The translations under genes and the position numbers were made by a program. A stretch of 64,000 bases of DNA, taken from NCBI RefSeq assembly GCF_002878395.1, contig NW_025826022.1, forward strand, positions 295,268 through 359,267. Direction: 5' to 3'. Position 1 is the first letter of the stretch. The number at the start of each line of letters is the position of its first letter. Of this stretch, positions 47,341 through 60,152 are shown in pieces. Under the pieces are notes generated by a model. It worked only from the letters and a program-made list of their open reading frames with translations, did not search any database and was not told the origin of the DNA. This DNA is from Capsicum annuum. Taxonomy: Eukaryota > Streptophyta > Magnoliopsida > Solanales > Solanaceae.

Positions 47341-49666
47341 TGACACACCACAAAAACAGGCCCTGTCGTATGGGCACCTCAAGCCTACATGAACTGGAGG
47401 TTTCCCCGATAACCCAACCTAATAATTAGTATATTTATATCACAAGTGTTGAATAAATCCTGACCATATAATAAGATAGACAAAAATATACTACAGGTCA
47501 TAACTTAGACATACCTAAGCATTTTATTAGATTCATCAAACAAATTATTTCACCCAAGTCCACAATTATCTACAATACCTCTATATGAATTATGTTTAGA
47601 AATGTATATGTCGGGATAAGTCCTCGACAATAGCAAAACTAAGTCAAAATATAGGAGACCAAGAATGAATGTCTTCCCAAATAAGAAAGCTCACCACTCT
47701 GAATTCAATGCATGAACTACTTCAATCACCTAATCACTGTGCAGGAAGAGAAGATAATGTTTTGACCCCTATGTCGCATGGGGAAATAGTATTCGAAGAT
47801 AGTTAGACATTAGAGTGCTAGCTTGAAACTCAAGGATAAGGATAAAATAGTATCATTATTCTACAACACTTATCCTTACATATCGATATGTCATATGCTA
47901 ATCAAGAAATCTGGGCTTGATAACATTTTTGAACATTTATTCATTAGACATGAAGTGGAGGACTCTGGCCTTCCACACCTAAATTCAACAATTCTATTTA
48001 GGCATAGGACTTTAAACATAATCACATACCATCAGATAAAGGATATTAACCATGATCACATATTCATTAGCCAAGGACTTTAACCACATACATAATTATT
48101 CAAACAAGGGATCCTAACCACACACATAGTTATCTAGGTAAGGGCCTCTAACCTCATGCCAAGGGACTCTAACCGCAAGCCATTTCATTCAGAATACATT
48201 AAACTTAAGACATCTCTTAAGTAAGAGACTTTAACCTCGAGAAACTTTATTAGGCAAGGGACTTCGACCTCAAGACATTTCATAAGGTAAGGTACTTTAA
48301 CCTCAATCCATCACAACTATCATTAGTTTACATTGGGACTTTAACCCTTTGTGCATGCATTAACATTTATTCCACACAACACTTAAGGACTTTAACCATT
48401 TAGCTAATTCAATACTATACATTATCCCATGGTCCTTATGGGATCCTTCATTGCTCAATCATTTCATTAGCCAATGCCTTTATTCAATCCATCATATATT
48501 TCAATTTATGGTCATCATGACCCTCAAAACTATTCACATTTCATTCACAATCTTATACCACATTCTCACCATACTTTAACTCAATACATAATTCAAGTTC
48601 ATCTTTATATTGAGGAACTTCAATCCCTTATTAGTCATTAAATCAACTAGGTCATCATTACACAATACATGGGTCATAATACATTTACAACGTCATTTAC
48701 CAATAATTAATGGATATTGGTCCATTTTCCTAGTTCAACATATTACCACATATGACTAGACAATTCACTTAAACATTTTCACAAGCACCTTATGTGTATA
48801 CCTTTAACAAGGTAATTTTTATGGTAAAAATCATCAATATTAGGTTTACTCAAGACCCACATGTTAAACCAGATACAACAACTACCCACATATCTAAATC
48901 ATTATCAATAACATGTATAAACATAAGTCTAATCGAGATTCAACATTATTCATCATTAGGCAACAAAACCCTTTTCATTAATTTCAAAATCACCATGTAC
49001 ACTTACTAATACAAGTGTAAAATACATGGATTTAGAGTTATTTAAAAGGGGGAAGTGTTACATGACTTTGACAACATGATTCACCAAGTGTCTTGACTAC
49101 TCTGCCTCTTGAAGATCACCCTTGCAACCTTATCCTCCAATTCTTAAAATATGAATTTGAGAGTGTTTTGGATGTTTGATCCACTCAAGTAAATGTGTTT
49201 AAGGTGGCCATAGACACTTATATAGTAAAAGGACTTAGGGTTTATGGCATAGAAAATGACCACAAGGACCTTAGTTAAGAGATAAAAAATGGACCAGTCC
49301 AGGGGTACTACTCACGAGGAAAATTGTACCCTAGGGTATGAGTAGTACCCTTACTCATACACTAGGATTCTCTTAGGTCACATGCACTATTAAGTGTATG
49401 ACCACACACTCTTGAGTTGTTTCAAAAGGGCATGACTCAACCTATAACTCGTATTCTTCAACTGTATCGAAAACAATCCACTCAAAGTGTAAGTCCAAAC
49501 TCTATACGACTCAATTGGTACCTCACCATATTGCCTAGGATATGAAATGGGAAGCAAAAGATGATATGACTCATATCCAAGGTGTACAAATCATGCTCCT
49601 AATTGTACCCACCCCAGTGACATTAATTGAAGAAATTTTTCAATGGTTCAAAGTCTAGGTGTTTCA
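47341..49666 (-). repeat. E3 5' LTR, 2326 bp
   Basis: Plus-strand ends are TGACACACCAC and AGGTGTTTCA. It pairs with 39433-41946 throughout, including 'accccagtgacattaattg(a)agaa' near the end. It has fewer of the short degenerate repeats than its partner. Confidence 0.85.
49217..49225 (-). promoter_or_regulatory. Putative TATA box, E3 5' LTR
   Basis: CTATATAAG on the minus strand, about 440 bp into the LTR. Confidence 0.5.
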
Positions 49667-50459
49667 AAGTTCCTTCACCCGATGCTTGTAAGAAGAATGG
49701 GTACCTAGCCTTCATATCTTCCTCTGCCTCCCAAGTGGACTTTTCCACTTTATGGTTCCTCCAAAGAACCTGTACTGAAGCTACATCTTTAGTCCTTAAT
49801 CAACAAACTTGTCTATATAAGATCTCTATTAGGATCTACTCATATAACAGGGAATCTAAAATACCAACACTCTCAATAGGAACTACCAAGGAAGGATAAC
49901 TCACTCACTTCTTCAACAAAGATACATGAAACACAAGGTGAATAGATCCCAAACTTACAGGTAATTCTAGCTCATAGGTAATATTCCCCTCTCTCTTTAA
50001 ACTCATATAGGGGATAATGTAACAATTCTTGAGCTTTTTTTTCTTTCAAAATTGCATAACTTCCTTCATGGGAGACACCTTCAAGAACACTCAATCACCC
50101 ACATTGGACTTTGACTCTCTTTTTCTCATATTTGCATAAGAGTTTTGGTGAGTTTGCGCAGTCTTAAGCCTATCCCAAATCACCTTCACCTTCTCCATAT
50201 CTTGATAAACTAAATCAAGATAGAACAACCTTACCTCAGAAACTTTGAACCACCTAATAGGAGATCAACAACTTCTACCATACAATGCCATAAATGGAGA
50301 TATCCTGACATTAGACTGATAGCTATTACTATATGCAAACTCTACAAGAGGGAAAAGGTTAACCCCACTACCACCAAAGTCAATTACACAAGCTCGAAGC
50401 ATATCTTCTAAAGTCAAAATAGTCATTTACACTTATCCATCCATCTGTGGGTGGAAAGC
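49667..50459 (-). pseudogene. E0 integrase C-terminal part and chromodomain
   Basis: Minus strand: FHPQMDG near 50450, TILTLEDMLRACVIDF, LVEFAYSNSYQSNVRISPF, ALYGR, then KTAQTHQNSYANMRKRE and VFLKVSPMKEVMQF. These are followed by ELPVSLGSIHLVFHVSLLKK and the chromodomain text TKDVASVQVLWRNHKVEKST, WEAEEDMKARYP. Many stops occur. It lies outside E3's 5' LTR, so it cannot belong to E3. Its left end joins well with 39432 in comparison with E1, so it is the continuation of E0. E4 cuts it at 50460 within the DGQxE region of the core. Confidence 0.75.
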
Positions 50460-51303
50460 TGTAATGCCACAATTTTTTCGTCTTTGAAAATTTCAAAAAT
50501 TTTATCCTTATTGTCCTAACTATGACTCACCTGATGAGTCATAATGTGTATTTACGGGTCATAAGACCCGATTGCAATTATCCAAGAAGGATTTGCCTAA
50601 GTCACTACCTTGATAACGACTATACTTAATGACTTATATAGGATCTAATGAGTCATAAGAAGGGTATTTTATAGTGTGTCTAGTTTATTTCCCCTAATCA
50701 AACTATTGAGACTACGAACTAACCCTATAAGTCATTGTATCTCACTATGAGAAGTAGGGTGCCAGTCGTATGGTTTACATTGAAGAGCCTAAGGTAGTTT
50801 TGGTTTGGCTATGACATAATGGTCCAAGTCGTAGAGTAACCCTACGAGTCGTAACGTCACTCATAGTGATCTACGGGTTATTTTACAACTTTTAATAAGG
50901 GTATTTTAAATATTTTCCTCCTATCCAACTAACAACTAACTTATATTCATATTTGGGACCCTTTTCTCAACCATAACTCAACATAATAACACTCTCAAGC
51001 TCTTTCAAATTCTCCCAAAAAGCCATACATACGATTTCAAAGAAGTAGGTGAACCAAGGGCTTAAGTGTTGAATTTCTTCCATAAAACATGTTTTTTATG
51101 CCATGTTTCTCTTTCCTCATTGATAATTTGTTAAAATAATATGTTTTAAAGTATTGGTAATGAGATGTTGATGATAGGTTTTAAATAAGGGTAGAGAGGT
51201 TTTAATATTTATGGTTTGAATAATGTTTCACATAGTTTGCATGTGATTAATGACACTTTGATTATGGTTTTGAACTTGTGGGTGCATGGGTATAGTGAAT
51301 GAA
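50460..51303 (+). repeat. E4 5' LTR, first part
   Basis: Begins TGTAATGCCACAATTTTTTCG and interrupts the E0 integrase remnant. It contains 'gtcgtagagtaaccctacgag', a recurring 'acgagtcgta' type motif. It breaks at 51303 for E4a. Confidence 0.75.
51299..51303. repeat. Target site duplication of E4a, left copy (ATGAA)
   Basis: ATGAA against ATAAA at 58632-58636, one G-to-A difference. Confidence 0.65.
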
Positions 51304-53408
51304 TGTCATGACTCGAGGCTAACCCTAGTTCCGATAATGGTGCTTATGGTCACAAGTGAGCATAAGATAACCTATGAGCTGGTACCTACTATGAGTACTG
51401 AGTAAACTGATAATGATCAACATATGTGAAAACAACTGAGTAAATCCATAATGTTTAAAAATACTAAAATACTAATAAATCATAAATCTAAGTGTATGAG
51501 AACATACTAAAAAGATTAATAAAATAACTAATTAACCAACTAACTATCTGAATGTTTAAAAAAGCCTCTCTAACTGACTGACTATGGAGTGAATGGAACA
51601 AGTCCCCAACTAACTCAAACTGACTAAACAATAATGAACTACTAAATAACAAAAATATATCATGTCCCCCAAAGATCAGGACTCACTACTACTGTTGTTA
51701 AGTCAAGCTAGGATGTCTAACTGCGATTGGGGAACTAAGTGTTTGAACCTATAATAAAAGGCCTCATATCATAAAAAAAGTGCAATCAATATATTTAATA
51801 TACTGGTATATGAGATGAGGTTAGTTTAGAATAGATAAATTTATGTGCATGAAGTAAAGACTGACTGAATAGTATGGGATTACTAAATATAAACATGTGA
51901 CAACTGGAAAATCTTAGAATGTATGACCAAGCATAAAACATAATTCTAAAATAGTTTGTATACTAAAATACTAAAATTTGAAAAATAAAAAGCTAATAGA
52001 AAGTATAATACGGTCAAGCAAACTTAAACTGAATTCTGAACTAAATTCCTAACAGCGACTGTGGGAGGTATGATCAAACCAACATGCCCCACTGTAAGCT
52101 AAGTGTGTTCCAACCTACAACCTCAGTTGGAAGGGTATCAATACCATGCCGTGGGTACTAATAATTGATGTGTGAATCCACTAAGTAATCCTTATCTAGC
52201 AATTGCTCTAATGAGATATGTGTTATCCTCAATTGTAACACTTTATAAAACCTTAAATAGATGGTTAATATCTCTAACCTACACTGGCTACGTAATTCTA
52301 GAACTAAGGACTACTACTAAAGGTCACACCCTCTACTAGCAGGTAATCCTCCATCTCGATGCTAAATCATACTCCCAACTAAATGACACTGACTACTGGA
52401 CTAAACTGAGTTTAACTAATCAAACAACTGAACATGATACTAACTAAATAACAAGGCTTATTATTTATCTGAAACTATACTGAAATACTAAACACAATGT
52501 AAACAACTATGTTTTGGGTATTCATAACTCCCAAAACTGAATGGAATTAACAATATGAACACATGAAATCTTTGAATAACATAATAGCAGATCATAGTTC
52601 TAATCACAATCATTTAGGTATTTCATCAAACACTTGAAATTCATGAACTTAAGCATGGGAATGATTGAAACATATGGAAATAACATAATTACAACACTAA
52701 AACCATAAATTTGGGATTCAACATGGAATTTTCTTCTTTCAAATGTGTAAGGGCTACTTTCAATGAAAAACACTTATAAACATCATGTATAAGTGAAATT
52801 CATAAAGGCTTCATAAAGATAACTCATTATAAACATGTAATTTCATGATTTAAAATATAAAATGGATTTTTGACTCCATGGGTGAAAATGGCCCATGGAT
52901 GAACATCACACATACCTTAAAGCTTTAATCTAGAAAAATTCACTTTTCTTGAACGTTCTTGGATCGGGAAGCACAATTTCTTGGTTTTATTGAAGGTAAG
53001 ATACTTGAAATTGATGAACTTGGGAAAGGGTTGGGGTTTAATTTGGAGAGAAATTGAGGAATTTGGGAATATAATGCCTTAACTGAATATTTATCCCGCA
53101 TTTTAATGGATTAGGACTATAGGAAAAGACAAGACTGACCCCCTCTGGGATTTAAATTCATAACTAGAATGCCAAATTGAGCATCACTGTGATGCAATGA
53201 AACCCTCATCGATGTACCCACGAAGTTGCAATGCAATCGCGGTGAGGTTTTTCAAATGAAATCCAAACGTGCCTCAATCCTTATTTAAAAAATCTAAAAT
53301 TTCCTAAGATATGCTCTTTACACCCCTAAACATGAATTAAATCAAAAACTTACATCTCATGCATGCACTATGAGATTAATTGGGATAACACTAATATGGG
53401 GTATTACA
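51304..53408 (-). repeat. E4a 3' LTR, 2105 bp
   Basis: Plus strand starts TGTCATGACTCGAGG and ends GGTATTACA. It pairs with 56449-58631. It lacks about 95 bases that the 5' LTR has around 58488-58588, next to its minus-strand start. Confidence 0.85.
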
Positions 53409-53421
53409 ATATCTCTTCCTC
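53409..53421 (-). other. E4a polypurine tract
   Basis: On the minus strand GAGGAAGAGATAT directly before TGTAATACCCC, preceded by 'gaggatgaatattcc'. Confidence 0.82.
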
Positions 53422-54650
53422 GGGAATATTCATCCTCGAATAAGACTAATTAAACTGAGAATACTGAAATAAGGCAACTGAGATCACATACTGTACATGC
53501 ATAACTGAAAACATGATTACATAACTGAGTCTGAAACATGATACATGACTTAACTAAATTCGTGAATTCATGCTAAGACATGAGGACTTGAAACATGAAG
53601 GGATTTTATGCATAACCTTAACACTTGACTGAGGCCTAAGGAATAGAGTATCAATGACATGAATTCAACAATGCGGTCTAAACTGAGGACATGCATGACA
53701 TAAATTTGAATTTTTGATGATCATTAGAAGTGTAGCATAAGTACCTAGAACTGAACATACTGTAAAGCATAAGTACATGAGTCATGAGTTGCATGACCTA
53801 ATTTTTAAGTTCTTAAATTCATGGAACATGTTTCTTACTGCTGAGTTAACTAGAACTCCTCATACTAGGGACTAGGACAGTACATGATTTTCTCTAAAGT
53901 ACAGGAATATGAGCTATGATCATAGAGCTGACATGTAATGCATAAGCAGATATCGTGATAACTGAAGTACAAATACTTAAATAAGAATAGGTTGGGTATC
54001 ATCCTCCCTTAGTACCATTCTACAACGTACTGGCATCACTACTAGAATCTGAGATTCTAATTTGGTTACTTATTCTATCATCTTCTCCTTAGCTATAAGC
54101 CATCACTCTTAGTCTGCAGGACCCTTTTGATAAACTCTAAACTAAACTGCAACTATCCAAGATTCAAACTTATATTCTAACATGCAACATAGATATCCTT
54201 AAACCTTTAATGAACCATACTAACATACTTCATTGCCTACTAATATTATATATCGAAACTTATCTTTCTCCCTAAACCATGATAATTACAATTACACTTG
54301 GACATCCTACTTTAATATCCTATAGCTCATAACTTAGTTTGTAAGTACATCAATTACTACATTACTAGCCCCATTTAAATTTAGCACTAAAGGGTACCAC
54401 ATAAGCATACCCATTGTTAAAACTTAAAAATAATACAATCCTATATCATCACCTTGGGTACACCTCTAGATCATACACATATAAGCATATCTCGAATCAA
54501 CAACCTAAAGTTTTGCATGTACTATTTTAAACATACTGATTCACTTTCATACAACTAGCCCAATGGACATATAATCTGCTCAATTTAGTTAACACTATCC
54601 CCAATTTACTGCTGCTAAACTTCTTGGTCATACTTCTAACTCTAGATCAT
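53422..54650 (-). other. E4a non-coding block in place of pol, shared with E2
   Basis: No pol motif in any frame. The stretch 53720-54070 matches E2 34346-34660 on the opposite strand (see findings). The part near the polypurine tract ('cagtattctcag', 'gtctyattygaggatgaat') matches E2 36190-36220. The stretch from 54070 to 54650 has no recognised partner. Confidence 0.65.
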
Positions 54651-55065
54651 ATGATATCATAGGATTCTAAGAAAGGATCTAAAAACACACCTGACCCCTA
54701 AGCAGTGAGGTACTACTTCTCTATTTTATGATTGGTTCAATAAGAAACTGAAAATGAATGACTATTGTTCTACACTCAACTGAAGCATAGCATGAGTGAA
54801 GCTAATCCATATCTATAATGACATGAAAATTAGTCATCTCTCACTCCACACAATCAACTAGGTGAATTTCTATGATTTTATGACCAGAAAGTTCTTGTAT
54901 ACCTATCTGGCCATAATAAAACACCTATTGGAGTTGACACTAAGAAGGGTTCTGCTAAAGATTTAAGACTGATACCGAAATTGACTACTATATAAGGGAT
55001 TAAAAGGATTGTGAAGCTTTGAATCTAACAAAGAATAAAAAAAATTAAAGATGTGTAACATACTC
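54651..55065 (-). pseudogene. E4a protease, broken
   Basis: Minus strand: HIFNFFYSLLDS near 55040, then after a frameshift LIPYIVVNFGISLKSLAEPF, VSTPIGV and, further on, MTNFHVIIDMD-stop-LHSCYASVE (the GMDWLHSCYASVDCR block). The active-site D-P-G has become D-S-K at the frameshift, so the Gly is lost. The text ends at about FQFLIEPIIK. The linker to reverse transcriptase does not follow. Confidence 0.68.
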
Positions 55066-56240
55066 ATCACCACATTAGGAGAACTTTCCTGACCCTACTG
55101 GTTATGCTGGACGTGGCACCCTGCTGAGTAGGGCGATCGAATAAAACTAAATGATGATTTTATTGACCCTGCTAACCATTCTTTGGGCAATATCTGACTC
55201 TGTACCCTGGCTTTCCGTATCCAAAACATATATCATTTCCATCTCTACACAACCTCTGATGGTTCCTACAACATTATCTGCAAAAAAGAATGGTATGACC
55301 ACCAGTCATACTAACCCGGTTCTCTAAGCTTGGCGCCCCATCTCGACTGTTATTCCTAAGCCATGGTACTGGCGTACTAGATAAAGATAGAGCTGGGGCT
55401 AAAAAATTTTGATGGAACTGAGAATGGTTACCACCCTCTGACCTAGGCTAATAAAATTTAAAGCTACCTGTTCTGGCCTTCTTATTCTCTCTCTTGCTCT
55501 TCTTAAGCTTTTATTCTTCAATTTATTGAGCGTAGACCATGAGCCTAGATATGTCCGTCTCCTTAATCAATATATTAGTCCTGAACTCGATGACCATACT
55601 ATTAGCTATACCAAAAATAAACTTACCAATTCTAGATCTATTATCAGCCACTATCGAAAGAGCATACCTTATCAACTATGTAAACTTAAGCGAGTATTCC
55701 TTCACACTCATATTACCTTACTCAAAATTAATAAACTTCAACACCTTAGATTCAATCAAATCTAAAGGAAAGAACTTGTCTAAAATGTTGTAGCAAATTC
55801 TTCCTACTCTAAAGGACCTACCTAAGCACCGCTATCCTCCTTTCACTTCTTATACTATGCATAAGCAACATTCTACAACTAGTAAGAAGCCAAATCTATA
55901 TCTTCACTTAATGTGACACCCATAATATCAGTCAACTTCTGGATCATATCAATAAATTCCTACGGATCCTCATCAGACTTAGCTTCTAAAAACAAAGGAG
56001 AGTTATTTGGGTAAAGTCCCGAATCCTAGTTGCATCTATGTTAGTGATTTGATTGGATGGGGAACTAGCCTACTGATTTTTTTGATTTTCTACTAAGTAA
56101 GATAATATAGTGAAAGAAGCTTTGAACTCATCATGAGTGATGTTCTCATTCAGGGGATTTTCCTAAACAGGCAGCGGTACGGGCTGATTCCCATTCCTAC
56201 TTTTGTTATTCTCTTTGGGAGGAATTTTCTGTAAAGGAAT
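55066..56240 (-). pseudogene. E4a gag with degenerate zinc knuckle
   Basis: Minus strand: KIPPKENNKS near 56225, NENITHDEFKASFTILS, TRIRDFTQ, EAKSDEDP-stop-EFIDMIQKLTDIMGV, then SVKEYSLKF, LIRYALSIVADNRSRIGKF, LIKETDISRLMVYAQ and KLKKSKRENKKAR. The knuckle near 55250 is C-F-G-Y-G-K-P-G-Y-R-V-R-Y-C, with second Cys and His both changed to Tyr. It is very like E2 gag in wording. Many stops are TAG at Gln positions. Confidence 0.75.
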
Positions 56241-56430
56241 AAAGGATGGATTAAAAAGAGAGATTAAATAGAGATCATGGTCACTCGTATGGCATAAATA
56301 CATAAAGAAGGGAAACTTTTCCTAAAATGTCTTGTAGCCTCCTATCCATAAGTGTGGTGCACTTTACACCTATGCACAAGACTCTGCTCAATGTGGCTTT
56401 TCAGACTTCCTAGGACTATCTAAAACCTTA

Positions 56431-56443
56431 ACCTCTGATACCA
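56431..56443 (-). other. E4a primer-binding site (tRNA-iMet)
   Basis: On the minus strand TGGTATCAGAGGT, two mismatches at the end, a few bases after the LTR. Confidence 0.8.
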
Positions 56444-56448
56444 AGTTC

Positions 56449-58631
56449 TTTCACAATCCAAGGCTACCCCCTAGTTGTGATAACGGTGATTATGGTCACA
56501 AATGACCACAAGCTAACCTATGAGATAGTATCTACTATGAGCACTGAGTAAACTAACAACGATCAACATATGCAAAAACAACTCATACAGCCATAAGGTT
56601 TAAGAATACTAAAATACTGATAAATTATATATCTGAGTATCTAAGAGCATATTGAAAAGACTAATAAAACAACTGATAAATTGACTAACTATCTGAATAT
56701 CTAAAAAAGCCTCTAGCAAACTGATTGTCCAGTTGATGGAATAAGTCCCCAACTAACTCTAACTGACTGAATAATACTAAACTACTGAATAACTAAAATA
56801 TAATATCAAATATCCAAAAGATGGGGACTAAACAATACCGTTGTGAGTCATGTTGCGATGTCTAACTGCAGTTGGGAAATTGAGCGTTCGAACTTATGAT
56901 CTAAGACATCATAGCGCAAAGAAAGTATACGGTCAGTATATTAAATGTATTGGTATATGAGATTATGTTAGGATAAAATGCATGAGTATATGTTAATAAA
57001 GTAAAGACTGACTAAATTGTATGGGATTGTGGAATATAAATATGTGACAACTATAAAATTTCAGAATACATGACAAAGCATATATAATGATTGTAAAATA
57101 GTTTGTAAATTGAAATACTAATATCTGATAACTAAATACTAAATAGTTGAATACTAAACTAAGACTGTGGGAGGTACCATCTAACTGACATGCCCTACTT
57201 TGTGGTAAGTAAGATCCATCCGATAATCCTAGTTAGAAGGGTGTCAGTACGGTACTATGGGTACTAACAATGGTTGTGTGAATCCACTGAGTCACCCTCA
57301 TATGGCAGGTGCTCTAATTTGATATATGTTAATCTCAACTAGCAGGTAAACACTTTATCAACCCTCAATTATCAGGTTGAAATCTTTAACCTAAGCTGGC
57401 TATATAGTTCTAGAACTAAGGGATTGCTACTAAGGGTCACCCTCTATTGGTAGGTGATCCCTCATCCCTAGGTTCACTCAGTGCTAAATTCTACTCCTAA
57501 CTAAATAGCACTGACTACTACACTAAACTGAGCTTAATCGAGCCAATAATTGAACATGATACTAACTAAATAGAAAGTCTCATGGTTTATCTGAAACCAT
57601 TCTAAAAATACTATAAAATATGTAAACAGCTATGTTTTCGGTATGCATAACACCCAACACTTGATGTAATTAACAATATGGACACATGAAAGCTTTGAAG
57701 AACATAACAGGGATCATAGTTCAAATTTCAATTATTTAGGCATTTCATCAAACACTTTAAATTCATGAACTTAAGCATGGGAATGACTGAAACATGTGGT
57801 AATAACATAATTATAACACTAAAACCATAAATTTGGGAATTAACATGGAATTTTATTCATTCAAATGTGTAAGGGCTACTTTCAATGAAAAACACTAATA
57901 AAAATCATGAATAATCAAAATTCATAAAAGCTTCATGAAGATATTTCATTATAAACATGTAATTTCATGATTTAAAATTTAAAAATGGTTTCTTGGACTC
58001 CATGGGTAAAAAGGGTCCCTGGATGAACATCACACATACCTTAAAGCTTTAATCTTGAAACAGGAGTTACTTTTCTTGAATGTTCTTGGACTAAGAAGCA
58101 TAATTTAGTGGTTTTATTTAAGGGGAGATGCTTAAAATTTATGAACTCGGGAAAGGGTTGGATTTTAATTTATAGAGAAATTGAGTAATATGGGCATATA
58201 ATGCCTTAAAATGAAATTTAATCGCTTGTTTTTACAGATTGGCGATGGGAAAAGACAAGACTGCCCCTCTGGATTTAAATTCATAACTGGAAGACCAAAT
58301 TGAGAATCACTATGATGCGATGAACCCCTCATAGCTATACCCACTGTGATGCGATGCAATCGCGGTAAGGTTCTGGAAATGAAATCCAAATATACCTCAA
58401 TCCTCTTTCGAAAAATCCAAAAATTCCTAGAGATATTCTCCTTTCACCCCTAAATATAAATTAACTCAAAAACTTGCATCTCGGGGTCGGGAAGGTCTAT
58501 TTAAAAATCATTGAAGTTAAGATGCCAAACATAAAGCTAAGTCCCTAACACTAAGCTAAATTTTCAGGTTCTAAGCCTCTTATGCATGCACTATGAGCTA
58601 AACTGAGCTAAGACTAATATGGGTTATTACA
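56449..58631 (-). repeat. E4a 5' LTR, 2183 bp
   Basis: On the minus strand it begins TGTAATAACCC at 58631. The other terminus has TT instead of TG on the plus strand. It pairs with 51304-53408. A zone with 'accgcgattgcatcgcatca' type motifs lies near 58310-58370. Confidence 0.85.
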
Positions 58632-58636
58632 ATAAA
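58632..58636. repeat. Target site duplication of E4a, right copy (ATAAA)
   Basis: Four of five bases match 51299-51303; the E4 LTR continues after it. Confidence 0.65.
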
Positions 58637-59941
58637 CTAGGGTATTGTGATTTTCCCAAACTTGTACCTTTTGAAATGGTTATGAATGCAAACCCAAATT
58701 ATGAAATTTGTTTATAATTATGAGAAACATGGGAATTTGTTAAATTGAACCAAGGGGGTTGTGAATTCCCCTAAGTGATGTAATTATTTTGGCATGTTGT
58801 TGTTACCATGAAAGTGTTGTTCGTATGATTATACCAATAATATATGACTTAATGTGAAATATGGTTTAATGAATGAAATTGTGTGATAAACGTTTTAATT
58901 AGGCTTTAATAGAGGTTGTGTAGTTGAGTTATTAAAGTGGAGGTCTGAGTTACCGATATTGGAAACAACGTTTCTCGATGTGGGGTGAAAATAACTAGTA
59001 AGGTTCAAGTCCCCCTCATTATTATTACATTATTAGAGTGGTTTAAGTCCTCTGCACATTATTACATAATCAGGTGCTTAAGTTACTTTAGTATATAATT
59101 GGGAGGTTCGAGTCACTAGTGTATATATATGAGATTATTCTCAGTTTCATGCAGCTACACGCACTGGGCCCCAACCAAAAGGTGAGATTTAGGGCCCATA
59201 TAGCTCTTGGGTAAATGTTATGATGGTTAAGCAATACAACCCAGGCTAAATTTTTAAAGAGCAAGTTAAGTCTTGTTCTCTATCCTGGTATGTGATATAT
59301 CTGTATGTATATATATTTGGTTATGCTTATTTATTTTTATTAATTTTGAAGTTTTGTTAATGGAATTATGTTATCCTTAACCCTAAGTTACATGCTAGTA
59401 TTCACCCTACTAACCCTCTCCGGATGTTGTATCCCCATCAAATACAGACATCAAAGCTTCTTCTACTTTTCCTACATAGAGTTAGGTCAACTAGTTTGGT
59501 TTACTTGTTTATGGTATTATGGTGAAGTAGTGAGCTTCCATTCCCTGAAAGGCTTAAGCATTTCACTAACTTTCATTCTTAGATTTGAGTTGATAGTTAC
59601 TTTCATTATCATTAACATTATCATATTCTTTCTCATTGTTATCTATCAGAGTCGAGGACATATCCTGACAGAGAATGGTTTTGGTTTTTTGTTTATAAGG
59701 CTTTGTTTGGATTACTATGGATATTGGGTGGTTTTGGTTATTTTTTGGTCGACCATCAATCGTCGATTATAGATTTGTTTTTATTTTATTTAAGCTTGTT
59801 GAATGTTATTTTGTTATATGTTTGGAATACATCTAACATAATAGGATGTTGTTTTTTGTTTGGTTAGATGCAGGGGTAATATTTGATCCATGTAGGACTA
59901 AAGATACACATTATGACCAAGCCCTAGTTTGAGTCATAACA
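58637..59941 (+). repeat. E4 5' LTR, second part
   Basis: Continues the LTR broken at 51303 and ends GAGTCATAACA, directly before the primer site. The total LTR is about 2.15 kb. The 134-codon hydrophobic ORF at 59368-59772 lies wholly in it and is not taken as a gene. Confidence 0.75.
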
Positions 59942-59945
59942 AAGA

Positions 59946-59958
59946 TGGTATCAGAGCG
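59946..59958 (+). other. E4 primer-binding site (tRNA-iMet)
   Basis: TGGTATCAGAGCG, one mismatch, four bases after the LTR. Confidence 0.85.
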
Positions 59959-60152
59959 TAGATATAATGTCAATGGTATCCAACAACGTCGTGTCAAGTA
60001 GAGACTTATTTATGGTTGTGTAGTATGCCAGACTTATAATAGAGAGGCTATGAGTAATTTAGGAATGCTTCCCTTTCTTATTATTCTATTTCAAGCTATA
60101 GAGTCTATGGTCTTGAATTTTCTCTAATTTTCATATGTTCACTTTTCGGATC

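Larger units (their letters stand above)
39433..49666 (-). mobile_element. E3: full-length-type Ty3/gypsy chromovirus in E0
   Basis: LTRs 39433-41946 and 47341-49666 flank a 5.4-kb internal region with gag, protease, reverse transcriptase, RNase H, integrase and chromodomain in chromovirus order on the minus strand. On the minus strand the LTR runs TGAAACACC...GTGTGTCA, a different LTR family from E1 and E2. No clear target duplication is seen (AATCT left, AAGTT right). Its reverse transcriptase is the most intact in the window. Confidence 0.82.
51304..58631 (-). mobile_element. E4a: gag-protease-only element nested in the E4 LTR
   Basis: LTRs 51304-53408 and 56449-58631 flank a 3.04-kb internal region. 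Read on the minus strand it has primer site, gag, protease, about 1.2 kb of non-coding DNA and the polypurine tract. No reverse transcriptase, RNase H or integrase is present. It has the same layout as E2 and shares part of the non-coding block with it. It is younger than E4, whose LTR it splits. Confidence 0.8.

Noticed and set aside
59368..59772. 134-codon hydrophobic ORF, looks like a small membrane protein
   Set aside because: Lies entirely within the E4 5' LTR, has no recognisable family, and long open stretches occur by chance in T-rich LTR DNA.
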